Below, piece by piece: positions 1 through 6,700 of a DNA stretch of 10,138 nucleotides. The DNA is from Nocardioides sp. Lineage in GTDB: Bacteria > Actinomycetota > Actinomycetes > Propionibacteriales > Nocardioidaceae. The notes beneath the pieces are model-generated. The model was not told where the DNA came from and did not search any database. It saw only the letters and a list, made by a program, of their open reading frames with translations. The position numbers and the translations under genes were made by a program. Each line of letters begins with the position of its first letter. Position 1 is the first letter of the stretch. The DNA is taken from assembly GCA_030145945.1 (NCBI GenBank), contig JASLDK010000414.1:1-10138 (forward strand), written 5' to 3'.

Positions 1-184
1 GGGAGCGGGGCCTTCACGCTCGGGTTCCGCGGAGGAGTGATGGTGGACTCGACGGCGTGCGCTCCGGCGCCTGCGCCATCACTCGCCCGAACCGGTCATA
101 GGGCAGGCACTCGTTGCCGTAGCGCTGTGCGGTCGAGTCCACCATCACTCCTCCGCGGAACCCGAGCGTGAAGGCCCCGCTCCC
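1..184. repeat. Perfect 53-bp inverted repeat at window edge (arms 1-53 and 132-184), probable fold-back chimera
   Basis: Bases 1-53 are the exact reverse complement of bases 132-184, with a 78-base spacer (54-131). Pairing stops sharply at 53/132, because bases 54 and 131 do not pair. The 132-184 arm lies in the natural reading frame of the KstD-like gene and encodes the expected family sequence around residues 297-314. The 1-53 arm encodes only an out-of-context tail. A perfect 53-bp palindrome inside a conserved enzyme gene, exactly at the end of the sequence, is typical of a fold-back library or assembly artefact at a contig end. A real inversion cannot be excluded from the sequence alone. 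Confidence 0.9.
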
Positions 185-1072
185 GTCGGGCTGTTGCAGG
201 CCCGGACAGAACCAGCCCTCCCCGGACCAGTCCGTCGCGGCGCCGACCGCCGCCGCGGCGTCGATCACCTCGCCCGTGTTGGTGCCACGCGGCGCCATCG
301 ACCAGGAGGCGTCGCCCGGGGTGCCGTGTGCGATCCGACGTTCCGGGCTGCCCTCGAAGCCGCCGGCCGCGATCAGTACGCCGCGCCGCGCCCGCACCTC
401 GCCGGGCCCGTCGCTGTCGACGTACCTGACCGTGGTCAGTCGCCCGTCCTGGTCCCGGTCGAAGCCGATCACCTGGCGGCCGGTGGCGATCGTGCCACCG
501 TCGCGGACCGTCATCGCGGCGAGGCGACCGATCAGGGCCTGGCCGCCCGACAGCGTGGAGCGGCCCGGTTGTCCGGCCCGATCACGCTCGACGGGCGGGC
601 GGATCAGCGCGGCGACGGCGGGGTCGAGCTCGTCGCGCCGGATGTTCGTCGGCTGGATGGAACGGCCCATCGGAACTCGTCCGGGCGCGTCGTAGTACTC
701 CGAGAACGGGATCCACTCGAAGTCCATCATCGGATCGGCCTCGAGCTGTGCGACCAGTCGCGGGGCCTGGGTCAGGAGTGCCTCGATCCGTTCCTGGTCG
801 GGATCATCGAGCACAGCGGCGAGGTAGGTGCGCGCGCCCTCGGTCGAGTCGGGCAGTCCGGCCCGCTGCTGCACTTCGGTCCCGGGGAGCCAGCAGGCGC
901 CACCGGAATAGGCCGACGTCCCCCCGACGTACGTCGTCCGCTCGAGCACCAGTGTGGTGAGTCCGGCGGCCGCGGCGAGGGCGGCTCCGGTGAGCGCTCC
1001 ACCTCCGGAGCCGACCACCACGACGTCGTACTCCTGCTGCAGGGTGTCCGCTCCGACCACTGTGCCGCTCAT
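14..1072 (-). CDS. FAD-dependent 3-ketosteroid dehydrogenase-like flavoprotein, 3' end lost
   Basis: This is probably a flavoenzyme of the 3-ketosteroid-delta1-dehydrogenase / fumarate-reductase flavoprotein family, which desaturates ring A of 3-ketosteroids using FAD. The exact substrate is inferred. Residues 16-44 form the Rossmann FAD-binding segment (DVVVVGSGGG, ending in the ribose-binding Glu44). They are followed by VGGTSAYSGG at 49-58, a second flavin-contact motif, and by GVLIAAGGFE near residues 231-240. A segment RYGNECLPYDRFG near residue 325 resembles the conserved Arg-Tyr/Asn-Glu/Pro-Tyr region of KstD proteins. The start is the ATG at 1072; a KstR-like dyad lies just upstream. 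The family is usually above 500 residues, but this frame has 352. Only about the first 339 residues are genuine: the last 13 (PSSPPSLLRGTRA) are read through the inverted copy at 1-53. The real gene therefore continues beyond the window. Family assignment is firm; the steroid role is moderate. Confidence 0.82.
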   Translation of the reverse strand: MSGTVVGADTLQQEYDVVVVGSGGGALTGAALAAAAGLTTLVLERTTYVGGTSAYSGGACWLPGTEVQQRAGLPDSTEGARTYLAAVLDDPDQERIEALLTQAPRLVAQLEADPMMDFEWIPFSEYYDAPGRVPMGRSIQPTNIRRDELDPAVAALIRPPVERDRAGQPGRSTLSGGQALIGRLAAMTVRDGGTIATGRQVIGFDRDQDGRLTTVRYVDSDGPGEVRARRGVLIAAGGFEGSPERRIAHGTPGDASWSMAPRGTNTGEVIDAAAAVGAATDWSGEGWFCPGLQQPDGSGAFTLGFRGGVMVDSTAQRYGNECLPYDRFGRVMAQAPERTPSSPPSLLRGTRA

Positions 1073-1077
1073 GCCAG

Positions 1078-1097
1078 AACGATAACGTGTTCCAGTT
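1078..1097. promoter_or_regulatory. 20-bp dyad resembling a KstR operator
   Basis: The sequence AACGATAACGTGTTCCAGTT is a dyad of the form AACnnnAACnnGTTnnnGTT. The core 1081-1094 matches 7 of the 8 fixed positions of the published mycobacterial KstR motif TnnAACnnGTTnnA. The exception is G at the first position on this strand. It ends five bases upstream of the start codon of the KstD-like gene, where a TetR-family repressor would block transcription. The position and the steroid-type enzyme agree with KstR control, but no kstR gene is in the window and a single motif can occur by chance. Confidence 0.45.
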
Positions 1098-1123
1098 TTC
1101 GGGCTCGGTCTGATCTGCCGCCA

Positions 1124-1319
1124 TCACGCAACCGCCCTGATCGGCCCGAGCCAGGGCTCGAAGCCGTCCTCGCTCACCATCCAGTCGCCGCGCTCGACGT
1201 CGATCCCATGGCGTACGGCGACCGCGCCGGGCAGGCCGAACTGGAGTCCCACCATGGCCGCGGCCATCGCCTCGGGGTCGACGCCCGACAGCAGGACGAC
1301 GGGAACCCTCTCTCGTCAC
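1124..1319 (-). pseudogene. Short coding frame resembling the N-terminus of a second COG0523 (CobW-like) protein
   Basis: In the same frame as the upstream GTPase and directly after its TGA, about 60 codons run to a TGA at 1124-1126. Nearly all third positions are G or C, which supports real coding. The peptide contains VVLLSGVDPEAM and GLQFGLPGAVAVRHGIDVE. As I recall the family, this resembles the start of actinobacterial COG0523 proteins that lack the classic P-loop spacing. There is no ATG/GTG before the conserved part. A GTG at 1319 overlaps the upstream stop (GTGA, a common coupled arrangement) but is in another frame. Removing one G from the GGG at 1306-1308 would join it in frame, giving MTRE-VPVVLL. 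The frame ends after about 60 residues, whereas the family has several hundred. It is either a decayed remnant or a small protein with a sequencing indel. Confidence 0.5.
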
Positions 1320-2340
1320 GCACTGAGATGGCGCAGCCGCTCCAGCGCGCGGAGGCCGTCGCGGTCCACCTCCACGGAGGCGACCAGGGCGGCCTCCAGT
1401 CGCTCACGGGCGACCCCGGCGTCCAGCTGGATGCCGATCGCGACCAGCGCGCTGGACTCCGGTGGCGTCCGCAGTCCGGCGACGTGGACCTGACGGCCGA
1501 CCACGTTGACCAGGTAGCCCCGGAACCCGCTCCCGGTCGCGACGCGGACGGTGCCCTTCAGCCGGTAGGCGCCCGGCGGCGGGTCGAGGAGCAGGTCGAC
1601 CAGGTCGCCGGGACGGATGGCGCCGTCGTACCGCACCGACGCGGAGGCCGCATGCCGGTGGTCGTGCTCGTGGTCCGCGGCTGCTCGCTCGGCCCTCAGC
1701 AGTGCCGCGATCGGCAGCTGGTCGGGTGGATCCTCGGCACTGGTCACGTCGAGGATCAGCGCCGGGTCGAGGCGGGCGTGCGAGGTCCGGACGACGTGCG
1801 CGGCCGGTCCCACCTCGGCCACCCGTGCCTCGATCGCCGCCAGCGTCTGCTCCCGGGAGTCCACCGGCAGGCGGTCGACCTTGTTGATCACCACCAACGT
1901 CGCCACGGAGAACCGCGCGGGCGGAAGACCACCGTCGTCGACCGTACGGAAGTACTCCACCGCGTCGATCACGTCCACCACCCCCCCGGTCGCACTCGCG
2001 GGGCGCGGCTGGACGCGATCAGCTGCGCCAGTGCGCCCGGCTCGGCGAGACCGCTCGCCTCCACGACGACCGCGTCCAGCGCCAGCCGGGGCCGGGTCAG
2101 TTGCTCGAGGGCGTCGTCGAGACCGGACACGTCCTCGATGCAGCACAGGCAGCCGCCGGCGATCGACACCGGCTCGTCCACCTGTCCGGTCACCAGGGCG
2201 GCGTCGACGTTGATCGCGCCGAAGTCGTTGACGATCACGCCGATCCGCGCGCCGGGCTCGCGCAGCAGTCGGTTGAGCAGCGTGGTCTTGCCCGCGCCCA
2301 GATGCCCGGTCAGCGCGATCACCGGGACGTGCGCGGCCAT
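1316..2340 (-). pseudogene. COG0523/CobW-type GTPase (putative metallochaperone), frameshifted at a G7 run
   Basis: This is a G3E-family GTPase of the CobW/ZNG1/YjiA type, in which GTP hydrolysis is coupled to delivery of a metal, often zinc, to client proteins. Numbering from the ATG at 2340, which has AGAGAAG just upstream, the P-loop GHLGAGKT is at 12-19. The family's CxCC metal motif (CLCC) is at 64-67 and VVVEASGLAEP is the switch region. The frame then breaks at the C7 run (plus strand 1981-1987) and meets a stop about ten bases later. The remaining domains continue in the -1 frame: GGVVDVIDAVEYF, the G4 motif NKVD (about 153-156), a His-rich linker DHEHDHRH (about 223-230), and a CobW C-terminal domain ending RHLSA. 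Adding one base restores a 341-residue protein of normal length with every motif intact. A homopolymer sequencing error is therefore more likely than a decayed gene. The metal is not determined. No Zur-like box was seen upstream. Confidence 0.85.
1981..1987 (-). other. Homopolymer run at the frameshift of the COG0523 GTPase gene
   Basis: Seven consecutive C on the plus strand (G on the coding strand) mark the point where the P-loop half and the NKVD half of the GTPase fall into different frames. Eight G (or five) would give a continuous RPGGVVDV-type reading. Both halves keep conserved motifs and G/C-rich third positions, so the break is confined to this run. Confidence 0.8.
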
Positions 2341-2432
2341 GTCTTCTCTGACGGGCGTGGGCACCGGGACAGCGTACGGACTCGCCGAATGCGGGCCTCG
2401 GCGCTTGCCCTGGTCGTGGCAGGGTGGCCCGC

Positions 2433-3722
2433 ATGAGCAGCCATCGCCGCGAGAAGCCGACGCGCGGAGTCGGCCACGGTCACGGCCATGGACACGGCCA
2501 TGGACACGGTCAGGCGGGCGCGGGCGATGAGGCGGACCCGGTCCGGATCGGTACGACGGCCCGCACCGTGCTGTTGGCCGCGCTCGGCCTCGCGCTGATC
2601 GCCACGCTCGCCGGGCTCGCGATCTGGTGGCCGCCGAGCGACGCCGCCGCTCGCAGCGCCGAGAGCGGCGGGGCGGCCGCCCAGTTCGCAGTGCCGGGCA
2701 CGACCTTCCCGTCCGCTGAGGTCGTCAGCGTTGCGAAGCGCTGCCCCGGGCGCAACGGACTTCCGGACGGAACGGGCTGCAGCACGATCACGGTGCGGGT
2801 GCCCGGCGAGAGTGAGCCGATCCGGCTCGACGTGCCACCGGAGGTGGTCGAGTCGGGGCTGTCGAAGGGCGACCACGTCGAGCTGCTGCGCACCCCGCCC
2901 TCCAAGGACCTGCCGGACCAGGGCACGACGTACTCGTACTTCGCGACCGAGCGCAACGGCACCCTGATCTGGCTCGGCGTCCTGTTCGTGCTCGTGGTCC
3001 TCTCGGTCGCGCGGCTGCGCGGCCTGCTGGGTCTGCTCGGTCTCGCCTTCGGCGGTGCCGTGGTGTGGTGGTGGCTGCTGCCGGCGCTGCTGGCCGGGGC
3101 GTCCGGTGTCGGCGTCGCGTTGACGAGCGCGTCGGTGATCATGTTCGTCGTCCTCTACACGACCCACGGCTTCTCGCTGCGCACCAGCACCGCACTGGCC
3201 GGGACCCTGCTGGGCATCGTGCTGACTGCCGGCATCGGCGTGCTCGCCATCGGCGACGCGAGGCTGACCGGCATCAGCGACGAGACGGGGGCGATCCTTG
3301 CCTCGATCGGCGCCCTGGACTTCCAGGCACTGCTCGGCTCTGCGCTCGTCATCGCCGGCCTCGGCGTCCTCAACGACGTGACCATCACCCAGGCCTCGGC
3401 CGTGTGGGAGCTGCGTGCGGTCAGTCCGACGGCGTCACGGACCGAGATCTTCACCAGCGCCATGCGGATCGGCCGCGACCACATCGCCTCGACGATCTAC
3501 ACGATCGTGTTCGCCTACGTCGGCACGGCCCTGATGCTGTTGATGCTGCTGCGCGTCTATGACCGCCCGTTGCTCGAGCTCATCTCCACCGAGCAGCTCG
3601 CCGAGGAGGTCATCCGGACGCTGGTCACCTCGATCGGTCTGGTCCTTGCCGTGCCTGTCACGACCGGACTGGCGGCGCTGATCGCCGCGCCTCGTTCGGT
3701 CAGTGGGGATAGTCCCGGCTGA
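2433..3722 (+). CDS. YibE/F-family multi-pass membrane protein with N-terminal Gly-His repeat
   Basis: This is a member of the YibE/F-like family (Pfam YibE_F), conserved polytopic membrane proteins of unestablished function. The ATG at 2433 is preferred because AGGGTGG lies six bases upstream; an in-frame GTG at 2424 is possible. The 429-residue protein has a cytoplasmic N-terminus with six Gly-His units (residues 14-26). A membrane segment follows at about 45-66 and then an extracytoplasmic domain of roughly 110 residues with two Cys. A hydrophobic C-terminal region from about 177 contains several further helices, including VVLYTTHGFSLRTSTALAGT and VLNDVTITQASAVWEL, typical of the family core. 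It is transcribed divergently from the COG0523 GTPase, 92 bases away. The shared His-rich segments hint at metal handling, but that is inference. The last codons and the stop lie inside the left arm of the inverted repeat at 3703-3775. Confidence 0.85.
   Translation: MSSHRREKPTRGVGHGHGHGHGHGHGQAGAGDEADPVRIGTTARTVLLAALGLALIATLAGLAIWWPPSDAAARSAESGGAAAQFAVPGTTFPSAEVVSVAKRCPGRNGLPDGTGCSTITVRVPGESEPIRLDVPPEVVESGLSKGDHVELLRTPPSKDLPDQGTTYSYFATERNGTLIWLGVLFVLVVLSVARLRGLLGLLGLAFGGAVVWWWLLPALLAGASGVGVALTSASVIMFVVLYTTHGFSLRTSTALAGTLLGIVLTAGIGVLAIGDARLTGISDETGAILASIGALDFQALLGSALVIAGLGVLNDVTITQASAVWELRAVSPTASRTEIFTSAMRIGRDHIASTIYTIVFAYVGTALMLLMLLRVYDRPLLELISTEQLAEEVIRTLVTSIGLVLAVPVTTGLAALIAAPRSVSGDSPG
2484..2507 (+). 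repeat. 12-bp tandem repeat encoding Gly-His units
   Basis: Two perfect copies of GGCCATGGACAC (2484-2495 and 2496-2507) lie inside a longer run (2472-2510) coding for six Gly-His dipeptides in the YibE/F protein. It is in-frame coding repeat and could expand or contract by slippage in units of four residues. Confidence 0.85.
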
Positions 3723-3775
3723 AAAGCACCGAAACCGGTGGCGGAATGGTGCTTTTCGGCAGGGACTATCCCCAC
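3703..3775. repeat. 28-bp imperfect inverted repeat between convergent genes; possible bidirectional terminator or REP-like element
   Basis: Arms 3703-3730 and 3748-3775 are reverse complements at 26 of 28 positions, with a 17-base loop. One of the two differences is still a G-U pair in RNA. The outer part of each arm, GGGATAGTCCC, is itself a small dyad, and the inner part carries AAAAGCACC/GGTGCTTTT. It contains the stop codon of the YibE/F gene (3720-3722) and lies eight bases from the stop of the convergent eccC. That is the right place to end transcription from both sides. No T-tract follows either arm, so a classical intrinsic terminator is not shown. The size, symmetry and nested dyads would also fit a dispersed palindromic repeat. 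Confidence 0.75.
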
Positions 3776-3783
3776 CGGCCGAC

Positions 3784-6700
3784 TCAGAGCGAGGGCTCGG
3801 TCCACGCCAACTGCACGACCTCGGCGCCCCGGTCCCGGGTGAGCATCCGCCCACGGCCTGGCTGTGCGGGGCCGGGCCGCAGGTTGCCGATCAGAGCACC
3901 TTCGTCACGGCTTCCGGAGAGCAGGATCCCGGGCATCGCGAGGTCGCGCATGGACTGGATCACGGGTTCGTAGAGCGCGCGCGACGCGCCACCGGAGCGG
4001 CGGGCGACCACGAGGTGCAGTCCGACGTCGCGGGCCTGGGCCATCAGCGGTTGCAGCAGCGCGACCGGCGAGCTCTGCTGGGTGGCCACCAGGTCGTAGT
4101 CGTCGACCACCACGAACACCTCGGCGCCGGTCCACCAGGATCGGTTGCGCAACTGCTCGGGAGTCACGTCGGGCCCGGGGATCCGGTTGTTGAGGTACGT
4201 CGAGAGGTCGTTGATGGCCGGCTGCGCCTGGGTCGCCGACGTCAGGTAGTTGAGCAGGTACTCGTCCGGCACTTCGCCCAGCATCGAGCGGCGGTAGTCG
4301 ACGAGGATGATCTGAGCCTCGGCAGGAGTCCTGGTCCGCATGATCTCCTGGCAATAGCTGCGCAGCAGGTTGGTCTTGCCGGACTTGCCGTCGCCGAAGA
4401 GCAGCAGGTGCGGTTCCGCATCGACGTCGAGAGCGACCGGTGCGAGCTCCTTCTCGTTGATCGCCAACAGCAGTTGCCGTGCCGGCGGGCTGCCCGCGAG
4501 GGTGCGGACGTCGTCGAGGCTGATCCGGTCGGGGAGCAGGCGCAACTTCGGACCGGCCGGCCCGCGCCAGGCGGCGCTCACCGCGGCGATCATGGCTTCC
4601 ACGCCATCGCCGAGGGTCTCGGCAGAGCCGTTCGAGTCGATACGGGGGAGTCCACCGAGGAAGTGCAGCTTGCCGGGCACGAGGCCACGCCCGGGGCGGT
4701 TCCCGGGGACCAACGCGGCGATCTTGCGATCGATCTCGGAGTCGATCGGGTCGCCGAGCCTGAGCTCGAGTCGGGTGCCGAGCAGATCGCGCATCGCGGC
4801 GCGGAAGTCGGGCCACCGCGTCGACGCGGTGACGATGTGGAGGCCGAAGGTCAGACCGCGACCGGCCAGTTGCTGGATCTCGAGCTCGAGGTCGTCGAAG
4901 TCGGAGCGCAGGGTGCCCCAGCCGTCGATCACGAGGAAGACGTCGCCGTACCCGTCATCGGCGCGCCCCTGTCCGCGGCGCGTTCTGTAGGTCTCGATCG
5001 AGTCGATGCCGTTGCTGCGGAAGTAGCGCTCCCGCCGGTCGACGATGCCCTTAACCTCGGCGATGATCCGACGCACCACCTCGGGTTCGGAGCGGGTGCC
5101 GACGCCTGCGACGTGGGGCAGCGACACCATCGGCGCGAATGTGCCGCCGCCGAAGTCGAGCACGTAGAACTGCGACTCGAGCGGGGTCGTCGTGAGCGCG
5201 AGGCTGGTGACGATCGTGCGCAGCATCGTGCTCTTGCCGCTGCGCGGCCCACCGACCACGGCAACGTGTCCGGCGGCCCCGCTGAGGCTGACCGTCAGGG
5301 TGTCGCGGCGCTGCTCGCGCGGGCGGTCGACGGTGCCGAGCGGCACGGTGAGGTTGCCGACCGCACGCCACTGCCGGGACACCAGGCCGAGGTCGGGGTC
5401 GGGAGTGAGGTCAGGCATCAGTTGGTCGAGGGTGTCGGGCTGGTCGAGCGGTGGCAGCCACACCTGGTGGGCGGCGGAGCCGTGCCCTTCCATCCGCGAG
5501 ACGGCGATGTCGAGCAGCGAGAGGCCACTCTCGCTGCCGCTGGGGGCGATCTGCGCGACCAGTTGATCCGGCTCCGGCAACGCCTCGTCGAAGGTCTGCA
5601 CCTCCGAGATCGTGAACGGCAGGATGCCGCGCACCTTGCCCCCGCTGTCGCGGGTCACCCGACGATGACTGGTCTCCGGTGGCCCCGAGACGTAGGCCGC
5701 CTTGAAGCGGGTCAGCGTCGTCGGGTCGGGCTTGAGATAGCCGAGTCCCGGCACCGCAGGAAGCTCGTAGGCGTCGGGGACGCCGAGGACGCCACGCGAC
5801 TCCTGAGCGCTGAAGGTCCGCAGACCGACCCGATAGGACAGGTGCGACTCGAGGCCGCGCAGCCGTCCTTCCTCCAACCGCTGCGAGGCGAGCAGGAGAT
5901 GCAGCCCGAGCGAGCGGCCCAGACGACCGATGGCGACGAAGAGGTCGATGAACTCGGGCTTGGCGCTCAGCATCTCGGAGAACTCGTCGACGACGAGGAA
6001 CAGCGACGGCAGCGGTGCGAGGTGGGCACTGGCCGGGTCGCCCGACGTACGCGCCTTCTCGTAGTCCCGGATCGAGGCGAAGTTGCCGGCCTCGCGCAGG
6101 AGCTCCTGACGTCGCACCATCTCGCCGGACAGGGCGTCCTGCATGCGGTCGACGAGGGTCAACTCCTGCGAGAGGTTCGTGATCACCGCGGAGACGTGCG
6201 GCATCTCCGACATGCCGGCGAAGGTCGCACCACCCTTGAAGTCGACGAGCACCATGTTGAGCTGGTCGGGGGAGTGCGTCATGGCGAGACCCAGCACGAG
6301 CGTCCGCAGGAACTCGGACTTGCCGGACCCGGTCGCACCGATCACCAGGCCGTGCGGACCCATGCCCTGTTGGGCGGACTCCTTGATGTCGAGGTGGATC
6401 GGGCCGGCGTTGTCGCCGATGCCGATCGGCACCCGCAACCGGTCCCGCGCCGGCCGCGACCGCCAGGCCGTCCCCGGATCGAAGGCGTGCACGTCGCCGA
6501 GCCCGAGCAGATCCATGAAGTTGGTCGAGGCGGTGAGATCGACGGCGTCCTCGCCGACGGCAGCTCCCGCCGACGGGGTGAACAGGGGCGTCAGTCGGCG
6601 TGCGAGTGCTTCGGCCGTGGCGGGACCACACTGGTCGGCCCGGGCCCGCACCGGCTCCGAGCGCAACCGCACCGCCAGGATCGGGACCGAGTCGTCGTCC

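Noticed and set aside
1124..1319. Stop-codon readthrough joining the GTPase to the following in-frame COG0523-like peptide
   Set aside because: The two are in the same frame across the TGA at 1316-1318, but a second N-terminus fused to a full C-terminal domain makes little sense. A coupled GTG start with a one-base indel explains it more simply.
2341..2432. Zur box between the COG0523 GTPase and the YibE/F gene
   Set aside because: No AT-rich TGAAAATnATTTTCA-like dyad was found; the region is GC-rich without clear symmetry.
2472..2510. Minisatellite or CRISPR-like repeat
   Set aside because: The 12-bp units are short, without spacers, and encode an in-frame Gly-His tract of the YibE/F protein.
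194..2530. A 778-codon plus-strand open frame across the KstD-like and COG0523 genes
   Set aside because: It runs antisense across two recognisable minus-strand genes and their spacer, with low-complexity translation and no domain.
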